DNA of 64,000 nt from Bacteroidales bacterium (GCA_004557035.1 SFFB01000006.1:20074-84073); one strand, 5' to 3'; shown: positions 37,990-46,498, counted from the first letter of the stretch. The notes: a model not told the origin generated them from the sequence alone. A program made the numbers and translations.

Positions 37990-38814
37990 TTACTTTTTAC
38001 GTCTTTCAATAATGTACTTATTGGACTGCTTCTTCGGTGAGCGTGTCTTCAGACCCTTAGCGTAGAGACCGGTACGTGAACGGGGATGACCACCAGACTG
38101 GCGACCTTCACCACCACCCATCGGGTGATCTACAGGGTTCATAACGACACCACGGTTGTGAGGACGACGACCGAGCCAGCGAGAGCGACCTGCTTTACCA
38201 GAGCTTTCGAGAGCGTGGTCTGAGTTGCCTACACTACCTACAGTAGCCTTGCAAGCACTCAAAATCTTGCGAGTTTCGCCTGAAGGCAATTTAACTACGC
38301 AGTAGTCACCTTCACGTGAGGTGAGCTGGGCGAAGTTACCGGCGGAGCGAACGAGGATTGCACCTTGTCCGGGACGAAGCTCGATGTTGTGGATTACGGT
38401 ACCTACGGGGATGTTCTTCAAAGGAAGGCTGTTACCTACCTCAGGAGCGGCATCGGCACCCGACATGAGCTGCGCACCAACCTTCAGACCGTTGGGAGCG
38501 ATAATGTAACGTTTTTCACCGTCTGCGTAAAAGAGCAAAGCGATACGAGCCGAACGGTTAGGATCGTATTCGATGGTTTTTACGACAGCGGGAACACCAT
38601 CTTTCTCACGCTTGAAGTCAATGAAACGGAACTTGCGCTTGTGACCGCCGCCGATATAACGAACCGTCATCTTACCGGCGTGGTTACGACCACCAGTTGA
38701 GATCTTACCGCAAACGAGAGATTTTTCTGGTACGGATGCAGTGATTTCTTCGAACGTACCAATAATCTTGTGTCTCTGGCCCGGTGTTGTGGGCTTGAAT
38801 TTACGTACTGCCAT
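37990..38814 (-). CDS. rplB: 50S ribosomal protein L2
   Basis: uL2 (274 residues) is required for subunit joining and supports the peptidyl transferase centre. VGSVGNSDHALESSGKAGRS and the conserved loop with RGVVMNPVDHPMGGGEGRQS (containing the important His) are intact, followed by GGHPRSRTGLYAKGLKTRSP. It follows rplW by eight bases. Confidence 0.98.
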   Translation of the reverse strand: MAVRKFKPTTPGQRHKIIGTFEEITASVPEKSLVCGKISTGGRNHAGKMTVRYIGGGHKRKFRFIDFKREKDGVPAVVKTIEYDPNRSARIALLFYADGEKRYIIAPNGLKVGAQLMSGADAAPEVGNSLPLKNIPVGTVIHNIELRPGQGAILVRSAGNFAQLTSREGDYCVVKLPSGETRKILSACKATVGSVGNSDHALESSGKAGRSRWLGRRPHNRGVVMNPVDHPMGGGEGRQSGGHPRSRTGLYAKGLKTRSPKKQSNKYIIERRKK

Positions 38815-38822
38815 CTTTATAT

Positions 38823-39113
38823 TTAGATATTGCTATAAAAATCGATTGTTTCGCCCTCCTTAAGGGTTACACATGCTTTCTTGAAAGCGTTTGTACGACC
38901 TTTCACAAGGCCGGAGCGGGTATAGCGGCTTTTATTCTTTCCTGCATAGATGCAAGTGTTCACGCTATCCACTTTCACACCATACATAGCCTGCACCTCA
39001 GCCTTGATTTGGGTCTTGTTGGCTTCGGGGCGCACGATAAACGTATAGACATTACGCTTTTCGGTGAGCTTGTTGGCTTTTTCAGTGATAAGGGGTTTTA
39101 TGATAAATGCCAT
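38823..39113 (-). CDS. rplW: 50S ribosomal protein L23
   Basis: uL23 (96 residues) forms the docking site for trigger factor and SRP at the exit tunnel. FIIKPLITEKANKLTEKRNV, VRPEANKTQIKAEVQAMYGV and VNTCIYAGKNKSRYTRSGLV match the family. Located 25 bases after rplD and eight before rplB. Confidence 0.97.
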   Translation of the reverse strand: MAFIIKPLITEKANKLTEKRNVYTFIVRPEANKTQIKAEVQAMYGVKVDSVNTCIYAGKNKSRYTRSGLVKGRTNAFKKACVTLKEGETIDFYSNI

Positions 39114-39138
39114 TTCGTTGTTGTTAGCTTGTTATTGT

Positions 39139-39768
39139 TTATTTCGCCAAGACAGCTTGAATCTTTTCGATTGAGCCTTCCGTAACAACCATCACGCCTG
39201 CATTGAGCACACCGTAGGTGTTGATGTCGCTGGCGATGGCCAATTTGGCATTGGGCAGGTTGCGAGCAGAGAGATAAACGTTCTTGTCAGAGCCGGGAAG
39301 AACAACGAGCACCTTCTTGTCGGCAAGCTGGAGGTTGTTCAACACCTCAATGAAAGATTTTGTCTTGGGAGCATCAAAAGTGAAGTCTTCAACCACAACA
39401 AGGGCATTTTCCTGAACCTTATAGCTGAGTGCGCTGCGACGAGCAAGAGCAGTCACCTTCTTGTTGAGTTTAATGCTGTAGTTGCGGGGTTTGGGACCGA
39501 ATACACGGGCACCACCAACGAGCAGGGGCGAGTTGATGTCACCGCGACGGGCACCGCCGCCACCTTTCTGACGTCCGAGCTTGCGGGTTGAACCGCTGAT
39601 TTCACTTCTTTCTTTTGACTTAGCCGTACCCTGACGCTGTGCAGCGAGATAGCGCTTCACGTCAAGATAGATAGCATGGTCGTTAGGTTCGATACCGAAC
39701 ACAGTATCATCGAGGACCACCTTCTTGCCGGTGTCCTGGCCTTTAATATCTAATACGCTAAGTTCCAT
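39139..39768 (-). CDS. rplD: 50S ribosomal protein L4
   Basis: uL4 (209 residues) extends a loop into the exit tunnel. RKLGRQKGGGGARRGDINSP and LVGGARVFGPKPRNYSIKLN mark this loop region. In E. coli L4 represses the S10 operon by acting on its leader. Here a structured ~150-base leader lies upstream of rplC, two genes ahead on the same transcript, so L4 is a reasonable candidate regulator; that is inference. It follows rplC by two bases. Confidence 0.97.
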   Translation of the reverse strand: MELSVLDIKGQDTGKKVVLDDTVFGIEPNDHAIYLDVKRYLAAQRQGTAKSKERSEISGSTRKLGRQKGGGGARRGDINSPLLVGGARVFGPKPRNYSIKLNKKVTALARRSALSYKVQENALVVVEDFTFDAPKTKSFIEVLNNLQLADKKVLVVLPGSDKNVYLSARNLPNAKLAIASDINTYGVLNAGVMVVTEGSIEKIQAVLAK

Positions 39769-39770
39769 TA

Positions 39771-40388
39771 TTACTTCTCAATTATTACGATTGAACCTTT
39801 GCAGCCGGCCACAGAGCCTTTGATAAGCAAGAGGTTGTGTTCGGGGATTACCTTCAAAACTTTCAGGTTTTGCGTCGTCACGCGGTCGCCACCCATTTGG
39901 CCACCCATACGCGTACCTTTGAATACCTTGGCGGGATAAGAGCAGGCGCCGATTGAACCCGGCTTGCGGGCACGGTCGTCCTGACCGTGGGTAGACTGGC
40001 CTACACCACCAAAACCATGACGCTTCATAACGCCCTGGAAGCCCTTACCTTTAGACGTACCAATCACGTCAACATACTCAGCGTCGCTGAAAATGTCAAC
40101 GGTGATGGTGTCACCAAGGTTGAATTCCTTGTCAAAGCCCTTAAACTCAGCCAAATGACGCTTGGGGGTTACACCGGCCTTCTTAAAGTGGCCCATAAGA
40201 GGAGCTGAGGTGTTTTTCTCCTTAGCGTCCTGAAAACCCACTTGAATGGCGTCATAACCGTCTTTCTCGACGCTCTTGATCTGAGTGACCACACAAGGAC
40301 CTACTTCGATTACAGTGCACGGCACATTCTTGCCGTCGGCACTGAAAACGGATGTCATTCCGATTTTCTTTCCTAATAATCCTGGCAT
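39771..40388 (-). CDS. rplC: 50S ribosomal protein L3
   Basis: uL3 (205 residues) initiates 50S assembly and reaches the peptidyl transferase centre. MPGLLGKKIGMTSVFSADGK and RHGFGGVGQSTHGQDDRARK (with the Gln that is methylated by PrmB in proteobacteria) are conserved. It is the first gene of the long ribosomal transcript. Unlike the textbook S10 operon, rpsJ is not directly upstream: a terminator, a promoter and a leader separate them. Confidence 0.97.
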   Translation of the reverse strand: MPGLLGKKIGMTSVFSADGKNVPCTVIEVGPCVVTQIKSVEKDGYDAIQVGFQDAKEKNTSAPLMGHFKKAGVTPKRHLAEFKGFDKEFNLGDTITVDIFSDAEYVDVIGTSKGKGFQGVMKRHGFGGVGQSTHGQDDRARKPGSIGACSYPAKVFKGTRMGGQMGGDRVTTQNLKVLKVIPEHNLLLIKGSVAGCKGSIVIIEK

Positions 40389-40540
40389 TTCAGTCTTTAA
40401 ATTATTTTAGATGTAAATTGATTTCTTGGTTTCCGTAGCCCCAACCCTGCAGAGATTTGGGACGGAAGGTTGTAACCAACCTGCGATTTTGGGCCTTAGA
40501 CCCTTAATACAAAGCAGTTATCTTACGTTTACTACTTTTT
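40389..40540 (-). promoter_or_regulatory. Structured leader of the rplC transcript
   Basis: About 150 bases between the predicted transcription start and the rplC ATG. On the minus strand it holds a perfect hairpin AGGTTG GTTA CAACCT (40467-40482) and a GGGTCTAAGGCCC element just upstream. Such a leader is the usual place for feedback by a ribosomal protein. No known leader family was recognised by eye. Confidence 0.5.
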
Positions 40541-40548
40541 TCGGGTTG

Positions 40549-40579
40549 CAAAGTTATGAATTATCAACATAACTACAAA
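40549..40579 (-). promoter_or_regulatory. Promoter of the rplC-rplQ super-operon
   Basis: Minus-strand TTTG (40576-40579), 19 bases, TAACTTTG (40549-40556), an exact match to the Bacteroidetes consensus. It lies ~85 bases downstream of the terminator that ends the rpsJ transcript. Confidence 0.8.
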
Positions 40580-40658
40580 CCCCGCAATCAAATATTTTTA
40601 TTTTTTTAATAATTCTGCTTACAAGTGGACGATTAGACGAGGGTAGCGACCCAGACAC

Positions 40659-40695
40659 AAAAAAATGCGTCTGCCGTTGTTTTCGACAGACGCAT
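40659..40695 (-). terminator. Terminator of the str-rpsJ transcript
   Basis: ATGCGTCTG pairs with CAGACGCAT around a ~13-base loop, followed on the minus strand by TTTTTTTG. It starts 23 bases after the rpsJ stop. Confidence 0.9.
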
Positions 40696-40718
40696 ATAAT
40701 ATATAAGGTATGTAAGGA

Positions 40719-41024
40719 CTACACCTTGATTTCCACCTCGACGCCGCAGGGCAATTCGAGCTTCATCAGAGCATCAACTGTTTTGGCGGTTGAGCTGTAG
40801 ATGTCGATGAGACGCTTGTAGGTTGAAATCTCAAACTGTTCGCGGCTCTTCTTGTTGACGAAGGTTGAGCGGTTCACGGTGATGATGCGCTTGCGAGTGG
40901 GGAGGGGGATCGGACCACTAACGATGGCACCGGTAGCCTTTACATTCTTCACGATCTTCTCGGCAGACTTTTCTACGAGGCTGTGATCGTAGCTTTTCAG
41001 CTTGATACGGATTTTTTGACTCAT
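40719..41024 (-). CDS. rpsJ: 30S ribosomal protein S10
   Basis: uS10 (101 residues) is both a 30S head protein and, as NusE, a transcription antitermination factor. MSQKIRIKLKSYDHSLVEKS and PLPTRKRIITVNRSTFVNKK then SREQFEISTYKRLIDIY are signatures. I start at the ATG 41022-41024; the extra upstream residues do not resemble the family. It ends the fusA transcript and is cut off from rplC by a strong terminator. Confidence 0.97.
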   Translation of the reverse strand: MSQKIRIKLKSYDHSLVEKSAEKIVKNVKATGAIVSGPIPLPTRKRIITVNRSTFVNKKSREQFEISTYKRLIDIYSSTAKTVDALMKLELPCGVEVEIKV

Positions 41025-41118
41025 TGTTTTTTGATTTTTATTCCTCTGAGGTCTCGGCGGGCTAAGAGTCATTCGTTAGCCCGCCTGCCTCAGGGCATTG
41101 ATTGTTTGGATTGCTTGA

Positions 41119-43239
41119 TTATTTCACCAGGTCTACTCGGCCGTTCACTTCCTCAAGCACGGTCTTGGCGATTGAAGAAGAGAGGGGAGCGTGGTGGTCG
41201 TATTGCATTGAAGAGGTGGCACGACCTGAGGTGATGGTACGCAGGGCGGTTACATAACCAAACATTTCTGCGAGGGGCACCATAGCCTTCACGATACGTG
41301 CGCCGGAACGGCTGTTTTCCATACCTTCAACTTGGCCACGACGTTTGTTCAAGTCGCCGATAACGTCACCCATGTTTTCTTCGGGGGTAACGACCTCAAG
41401 CTTCATAATGGGCTCCATCAAAACGGGGCCGGCCTGAGCACAGGCATTCTTGTAAGCTTGAAGGGCAGCGATTTCAAACGACAACTGGTCAGAGTCCACG
41501 GGGTGGAACGAACCATCGAGGAGTTCAACCTTGAGGCTGTCGAGAGGATAACCACCAAGCACACCACTCTTCATGGCGTTCTCGAAACCTTTCTGTACAG
41601 AGGGGATGAATTCCTTGGGAATGTTACCACCGGTCACCTTGTTGACAAACTGCAGACCGCCTTCTTTGAAGTCTTCGTCTACGGGACCAACGTTAACGAT
41701 GATGTCGGCGAACTTACCGCGACCACCGGACTGCTTCTTGTAAACCTCGCGGAGGTTGACGGTCTTGGTGATGGCTTCTTTGTAGTTCACCTGGGGCTTA
41801 CCCTGGTTACACTCAACCTTGAACTCACGTTTCAGACGGTCGATAATAATGTCGAGGTGAAGCTCACCCATACCTGAGATAACGGTCTGGCCGCTCTGCT
41901 CGTCGGTACGTACGGTGAAGGTGGGGTCTTCTTCTGCCAATTTGGCCAGACCATTCGACAGCTTGTCGAGGTCTTTCTGAGTCTTGGGCTCAACGGCGAT
42001 ACCGATAACGGGATCGGGGAAGTCCATAGACTCGAGTACGATGGGTGCATCTTCATCGGCGAGGGTGTCACCGGTGTGGATATCTTTGAAGCCTACACCT
42101 GCACCGATATCACCGGCGCAGATTTCGTCAACGGGGTTCTGGTGGTTAGAGTGCATCTGGAAGAGGCGTGAAACACGCTCTTTCTTGCCCGAACGCACGT
42201 TGTAGATATAAGAACCGGCAGATACCTTACCGGAGTAAACGCGGAAGAAGGTCAGACGGCCCACATACGGGTCGGTGGCAATCTTGAATGCGAGGGCAGA
42301 GGTTTTCTCGTCTTCGCTGGGCTTGCGGTCTTCCTCGGCACCGGTGTCAGGGTTGGTACCAATGATATTGGGTGTATCGAGGGGAGAGGGCAAGAACATA
42401 CAAACGTAGTCGAGCAGTGTCTGCACACCCTTGTTCTTGAACGAAGAACCCTGGGTCATAGGCACGATGTCCATAGCCAGCGTACCCTTGCGGATGGCGG
42501 CGATGATTTCTTCTTCGGTGATGGTTGAGGGATCTTCAAAGAATTTCTCCATCAAAGCCTCGTCACACTCGGCAGCGGCCTCAAGCATCTTGTCGCGCCA
42601 TTCCTGAGCCTCATCCTGAAGATTGGCGGGAATTTCGTCCACCTCATATTCGGCACCCATAGTCTCATCGTGCCAGAAGATGGCCTTCATCTTGATGAGG
42701 TCTACGATACCCTTGAAGTTTTCTTCAGCGCCGATAGGAATTGAAATCACACAAGGATTGGCACCGAGGACATCCTTCATCTGGCGAACCACTTCAAAGA
42801 AGTCGGCACCAGAGCGGTCCATTTTGTTGACGTAGCCGATACGGGGTACATTGTACTTGTCAGCCTGACGCCATACGGTTTCCGACTGGGGCTCAACACC
42901 ACCAACGGCACAGTAGGTAGCCACGGCACCGTCGAGCACACGGAGTGAACGCTCCACCTCGGCGGTGAAGTCCACGTGTCCCGGGGTGTCAATCAGGTTG
43001 ATCTTGAACTGCTTGTTATTCCAGTTCCAGAAGGTTGTCGTAGCAGCAGAGGTAATGGTGATACCGCGCTCCTGCTCCTGAGCCATCCAGTCCATGGTGG
43101 CGCCACCATCGTGAACCTCACCGATTTTATGAGTCTTACCGGTATAGAAGAGGATACGTTCTGAAGTGGTGGTCTTACCGGCATCGATGTGAGCCATGAT
43201 ACCGATATTACGGGTCAGATGTAAATCGTGTTTTGCCAT
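41119..43239 (-). CDS. fusA: Elongation factor G
   Basis: EF-G (706 residues) drives translocation of tRNA and mRNA. GTPase motifs: AHIDAGKTTTSERIL (G1), RGITITSAA (G2), DTPGHVDF (G3), NKMDRSG (G4). Domain IV (GRGKFADIIVNVGPVDEDFK) and the C-terminal fold are intact. It sits between rpsG and rpsJ in the str operon, so it is the main EF-G and not a tetracycline-protection or FusA2 paralogue. A 94-base gap follows before rpsJ. Confidence 0.98.
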   Translation of the reverse strand: MAKHDLHLTRNIGIMAHIDAGKTTTSERILFYTGKTHKIGEVHDGGATMDWMAQEQERGITITSAATTTFWNWNNKQFKINLIDTPGHVDFTAEVERSLRVLDGAVATYCAVGGVEPQSETVWRQADKYNVPRIGYVNKMDRSGADFFEVVRQMKDVLGANPCVISIPIGAEENFKGIVDLIKMKAIFWHDETMGAEYEVDEIPANLQDEAQEWRDKMLEAAAECDEALMEKFFEDPSTITEEEIIAAIRKGTLAMDIVPMTQGSSFKNKGVQTLLDYVCMFLPSPLDTPNIIGTNPDTGAEEDRKPSEDEKTSALAFKIATDPYVGRLTFFRVYSGKVSAGSYIYNVRSGKKERVSRLFQMHSNHQNPVDEICAGDIGAGVGFKDIHTGDTLADEDAPIVLESMDFPDPVIGIAVEPKTQKDLDKLSNGLAKLAEEDPTFTVRTDEQSGQTVISGMGELHLDIIIDRLKREFKVECNQGKPQVNYKEAITKTVNLREVYKKQSGGRGKFADIIVNVGPVDEDFKEGGLQFVNKVTGGNIPKEFIPSVQKGFENAMKSGVLGGYPLDSLKVELLDGSFHPVDSDQLSFEIAALQAYKNACAQAGPVLMEPIMKLEVVTPEENMGDVIGDLNKRRGQVEGMENSRSGARIVKAMVPLAEMFGYVTALRTITSGRATSSMQYDHHAPLSSSIAKTVLEEVNGRVDLVK

Positions 43240-43259
43240 TGTCTTGAAATAACCCTTAA

Positions 43260-43736
43260 TTAAAATCTGAAGTGTGCGAATGCGCGGTTAGCCTCGGCCA
43301 TACGGTGCATATCTTCCTTACGTTTGAAGGCACCGCCCTGCTCGTTGAATGCATCCATAATTTCGGCAGCGAGTTTGTCGGCCATGGTTTTGCCGCCACG
43401 CTTGCGTGCGAAGTTGATGAGGTTCTTCATCGACACAGACTCTTTACGGTCGGGACGAATTTCTGTAGGCACCTGGAATGTGGCACCACCGATACGGCGG
43501 CTCTTCACCTCCACTTGGGGAGTAACTTTATCCAGTGCGGTCTTCCAGATTTCAAGCGCAGATTTTTCCTGATCCTTCATCTTCTCGCCGACGATTTCAA
43601 GGGCTTTGTAGAAGATTTCGTAAGAAATGTTCTTCTTACCGTCATACATCAGGTGGTTAACGAACTTTGAAACCTTCTGGTCTCCGTAGATGGGATCCGG
43701 AAGGATCACACGCTTTTTAGGCTTAGCTTTTCTCAT
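43260..43736 (-). CDS. rpsG: 30S ribosomal protein S7
   Basis: uS7 (158 residues) organises the 30S head near the E site. MRKAKPKKRVILPDPIYGDQ, KSRRIGGATFQVPTEIRPDR and ARKRGGKTMADKLAAEIMDA are signatures. In E. coli S7 represses the str mRNA through the rpsL-rpsG gap. Here that gap is 106 bases and could hold such a site; no clear mimic was seen. Confidence 0.98.
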   Translation of the reverse strand: MRKAKPKKRVILPDPIYGDQKVSKFVNHLMYDGKKNISYEIFYKALEIVGEKMKDQEKSALEIWKTALDKVTPQVEVKSRRIGGATFQVPTEIRPDRKESVSMKNLINFARKRGGKTMADKLAAEIMDAFNEQGGAFKRKEDMHRMAEANRAFAHFRF

Positions 43737-43842
43737 TTTGTTAGGTGGTTGATTTGATAGTTAAGGTTGCATGTATTAGTCGCTTCAACCTTCCCTTCGG
43801 ACGGTTTACTCACGCTACCTGCAAACCAACAATAATTCCTTA

Positions 43843-44226
43843 TTACTTCTTAGCGGCTTTAGGACGCTTGGCGCCGTATTTCGAGCGACGCTGGGTGCGA
43901 CTGGCCACACCGGCGGTATCGAGCGTACCACGCACGATGTGATAACGCACACCGGGGAGGTCTTTCACACGACCACCACGCACGAGCACGATAGAGTGCT
44001 CCTGAAGGTTGTGGCCTTCACCGGGGATGTAAGAGTTGACCTCTTTAGAGTTTGTCAAACGAACACGAGCCACCTTACGCATAGCAGAGTTAGGCTTTTT
44101 AGGGGTGGTTGTGTACACACGAACGCAGACGCCGCGGCGCTGGGGGCAAGAATCCAAAGCGGGCGATTTGCTCTTGTCCGCTGCTACGGATCTGCCTTTT
44201 CTTACCAATTGTTCAATTGTAGGCAT
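43843..44226 (-). CDS. rpsL: 30S ribosomal protein S12
   Basis: uS12 (127 residues) controls decoding accuracy. The streptomycin-relevant lysines in TTTPKKPNSAMRKVARVRLT and in GGRVKDLPGVRYHIVRGTLD are unchanged, so the sequence is of the sensitive type (inference from residues only). MPTIEQLVRKGRSVAADKSK is the N-terminus. It is the first gene of the str transcript, with a promoter at 44309-44339 and a ~75-base leader. Confidence 0.98.
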   Translation of the reverse strand: MPTIEQLVRKGRSVAADKSKSPALDSCPQRRGVCVRVYTTTPKKPNSAMRKVARVRLTNSKEVNSYIPGEGHNLQEHSIVLVRGGRVKDLPGVRYHIVRGTLDTAGVASRTQRRSKYGAKRPKAAKK

Positions 44227-44308
44227 TGATTTGATTTTTAATTTGTTATATATTTATTATTTTCTATTTTCGCGTATTCGTAGGTGCACAATACACCTTT
44301 TCGGCCTG

Positions 44309-44339
44309 CAAAGTTAGAGTTTTTAATCTGATTGACCAA
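44309..44339 (-). promoter_or_regulatory. Promoter of the str operon
   Basis: Minus-strand TTG (44337-44339), 20 bases, TAACTTTG (44309-44316). The -7 box and its flank (TAACTTTGCA) are identical to those of the rplC and tRNA-tuf promoters. Confidence 0.78.
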
Positions 44340-44417
44340 GTTTTTTTATTTACAATTGTTGCATCAAAAGGCGATAAACCGGCATTTTGTCTGTTCGGAA
44401 TAAAAATCTCACCGGCA

Positions 44418-44443
44418 AATTGTCGCGACGCGTCGCGACAATT
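44418..44443. repeat. 26-base perfect palindrome upstream of rpsL
   Basis: AATTGTCGCGACG (44418-44430) is followed directly by its exact reverse complement. It also reads as two self-complementary GTCGCGAC octamers separated by GC. It lies ~80 bases upstream of the rpsL -33 box and ~40 bases from the CAATCAC repeat. It could be an operator for a dimeric regulator or a recombination-type site. Confidence 0.8.
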
Positions 44444-44482
44444 GCGTGCCTCAGTCACGGTCTCAAACGGTGCATTTACCTA

Positions 44483-44587
44483 TATACCCAAAAGTTTGCC
44501 TTTTTCCCAATCACACAATCACGGCGTTCTATCATTTTGTGTCTTAGGCTTTTGCTGTGATTGGAGCGTTCAGTCACGTCCAATCAC
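44483..44587 (+). repeat. CAATCAC dispersed repeat, copy 3
   Basis: Same orientation as copy 1: TATACCCAAAAGTTTGCC, then TTTTTCCCAATCACACAATC ACGG, a divergent middle (CGTTCTATCATTTTGTG...) and GTGATTGGAGCGTTCAGTCA CGTCCAATCAC. The outer modules are nearly identical to copies 1 and 2. Confidence 0.8.
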
Positions 44588-44679
44588 AAAAAGCGGAGCG
44601 CGATGCCGCCGATTTGCCAATTAAAACGTAATTTCGCGAGCGGTAATCTTTAAGCATATTCATACTCCTTTTAATATAT

Positions 44680-45147
44680 ATGTCTACCTTCACCTCATCT
44701 TGGCTGGCCCAATGGTTTACGCCGCGTGGCCGTGTACGTCGCCGCGTCTTTTGTTTTTTTGTCTTGGGCTACATCATTGTTTCTATGCTCATCCAGATGT
44801 TGGGCGGCCTTCTCATCCGGCTCAACCCACTCGGTGCCATGCTGCTTGTCATCATTTTGCAGTTGCCACTCATCGGTGCATGGATTTGCGTACAGATGCG
44901 GCGCTACCACGATTTCGGTATCTCGGGATGGCTGCCGGGCAGTTTCATTTTGCTACAATTCTTGTGGGGACTTTTAGCGGCTCCGGCATTTGGAATGACA
45001 GCGTTTTTTATGCACCCGAAGGTGCAGTTGGCCGCCACCATCTTTTCGGCCCTCAACCTCATCGTCCTCTTTTTTGTGCCGGCGCTCACTCCCGGCTTCA
45101 AGGGCTCCAATCGTTATGGCGCCGACCCCAAAGTGGCGGTAGAATAG
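44680..45147 (+). CDS. DUF805 family membrane protein
   Basis: A 155-residue inner-membrane protein with four predicted helices. The family signature RRYHDFGISGW (residues ~72-82) and the C-terminal FKGSNRYGADP are those of DUF805, a widespread family without an assigned function. It is the only plus-strand gene between 8 kb blocks of minus-strand genes and is probably a stand-alone unit: repeats lie upstream and a strong terminator downstream. N-terminus FTPRGRVRRRVF fits the cytoplasmic R-rich entry seen in relatives. Confidence 0.88.
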   Translation: MSTFTSSWLAQWFTPRGRVRRRVFCFFVLGYIIVSMLIQMLGGLLIRLNPLGAMLLVIILQLPLIGAWICVQMRRYHDFGISGWLPGSFILLQFLWGLLAAPAFGMTAFFMHPKVQLAATIFSALNLIVLFFVPALTPGFKGSNRYGADPKVAVE

Positions 45148-45175
45148 GCCGCAACTATACCAACTTCATCACAAC

Positions 45176-45216
45176 AAGCGCAGGGAAAAGGCTAAGAGCC
45201 AACTTCCCTGCGCTTA
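45176..45216 (+). terminator. Terminator of the DUF805 gene
   Basis: AAGCGCAGGGAA pairs with TTCCCTGCGCTT, followed on the plus strand by AGTTTATTTTTC. It lies 29 bases after the DUF805 stop and could also act on the convergent metallophosphoesterase transcript. Confidence 0.85.
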
Positions 45217-45313
45217 GTTTATTTTTCAAGACAAACCGTCTTGGGAAACATCCTTAAGAACTACTCCTTAAAGTTCTATCCTTTTGATTGTCTGACCCTT
45301 GGCATTGATAATC

Positions 45314-46438
45314 TCAAGACTGAGCGATTTGTTTTGCTTTCGGATAATGGTCATCGTGGCCGAGTCCGGCGACGGGCCGCCACCCCACCACGACGGGATA
45401 GAGACAACCCATTTCGCCGGTGTCATAGTGACGGAAGCGATGGGTGTGGCCGTTGAGTGCCACGTCGATGCCGGCTTTTTTCAACACCGGCGTCCACAGC
45501 TCTCGGCACGGACTGCTGACGGCTCCCGGATCTTTGGGCTCTTCTTCGGCCCATAAGGGGATATGGTGGATGAGCACGCGATGACCGGCCTTGCGATAAG
45601 CCTTTCCGGCCAACTCTTTTTGTAGAAAATCCACCTGTTCTTGTCTGAAACCGGTGAAATCATTCAGTCCGTAATACACCCAGGTGTCGTCGGGCTTATC
45701 TTCACCGCAATCCAGCACGACAAAGCGCGTGTCACCCCAAGAGAAAGCGTGGTAGATCTTTCCGCCCGGCCAGTCGAAGAGGCTGAGCATACCCGAAGAA
45801 TAGGCATTGCGTATCTCGTGGTTGCCGCGCACAAAGACACAGGGCGTCGAAGCGCCGTGGAAGGCCGACGTCAGGCTGTGTACCATCCGCCAGGCTTGTG
45901 GACGGGTGGCGGGCTCTGAAAGGCAGTCGCCGTTAAACACCACAAAGTCGGGCTTGATGCTGTCGGCCAAGCGTGCCATCTGTGCCACAAGTGCCCCTAG
46001 GCCATGCAGGTCGTTGAGCACTATGGCCGTAAAGTTCCGGATGGTGTCAGCAGGCAGGGTCATTTTGTAGAAGGGCGTCTTGACCGTGCGGCCAAATTCT
46101 TTTTTATAAGCCTGGTTGGTCAAAATTTCGGTGGCGCAGACGCGATAATAATAGGTGGCGCCAGGCTCAAGTCCCTCAATCCTCACTCGATGTTCTTCGT
46201 CGTGCACCACTTCCTGTCCGCCGGCGAGTTGCCGGTAGGTGATGGTGTGGAGACTGTCTCGGCCCATTTCCACCCAAGAGTGCACACTCCCACCCGACTG
46301 ATACATCACGGTCACACCCGTAGGCGTGACATTTTGCAGATAAGGCGAGTCCGGGAAAAACAACAGAGGTTCTTTGGTCTGAGCCGGCAGAGACACTGAG
46401 CCTAACGACAGCACCAGTGCCAGCAAATAGTTTTTCAT
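45314..46438 (-). CDS. Exported metallophosphoesterase, C-terminus frameshifted
   Basis: A calcineurin-like phosphoesterase (374 residues as read). Signal peptide MKNYLLALVLSLGSVSLPAQ, a purple-acid-phosphatase-type beta domain (residues ~30-125), then metal-binding motifs LNDLHG, VVFNGDCL, VRGNHEI, VLIHHIPLW and GHTHRFRHY. After YPVVVG the frame reads into an unlikely tail (WRPVAGLGHDDHYPKAKQIA). Removing one base from the four-C run at 45383-45386 restores GGPSPDSATMTIIRKQNKSL and a continuation ending TAA at 45268, the natural C-terminal strands. So the gene carries a one-base insertion or a sequencing error near residue 350. Catalytic motifs precede the lesion. Downstream end of the intact gene would be 45268. 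Confidence 0.85.
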   Translation of the reverse strand: MKNYLLALVLSLGSVSLPAQTKEPLLFFPDSPYLQNVTPTGVTVMYQSGGSVHSWVEMGRDSLHTITYRQLAGGQEVVHDEEHRVRIEGLEPGATYYYRVCATEILTNQAYKKEFGRTVKTPFYKMTLPADTIRNFTAIVLNDLHGLGALVAQMARLADSIKPDFVVFNGDCLSEPATRPQAWRMVHSLTSAFHGASTPCVFVRGNHEIRNAYSSGMLSLFDWPGGKIYHAFSWGDTRFVVLDCGEDKPDDTWVYYGLNDFTGFRQEQVDFLQKELAGKAYRKAGHRVLIHHIPLWAEEEPKDPGAVSSPCRELWTPVLKKAGIDVALNGHTHRFRHYDTGEMGCLYPVVVGWRPVAGLGHDDHYPKAKQIAQS

Positions 46439-46454
46439 GGTCCAAGTGTTTCAA

Positions 46455-46498
46455 AAATCAAAGCCGCCACATAGACTTGTGGGCCTATGCGACGGCTT
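46455..46498 (-). terminator. Terminator of kbl
   Basis: AAGCCG and CATAG/CTATG stem sections pair with CGGCTT across 46461-46498; on the minus strand the hairpin runs into TGATTTTTG. It lies 22 bases after the kbl stop and directly before the phosphoesterase start, separating the two genes. Confidence 0.72.

Larger units (their letters stand above)
44227..44679. other. Divergent region between rpsL and the DUF805 gene
   Basis: The 453-base gap separates minus-strand rpsL from a plus-strand gene. It contains the rpsL promoter (44309-44339), a 26-base perfect palindrome (44418-44443), the third CAATCAC repeat (44483-44587) and a possible -7 box TAATTTCG for the DUF805 gene (44629-44636) with no matching -33. 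No gene is encoded. Confidence 0.6.
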
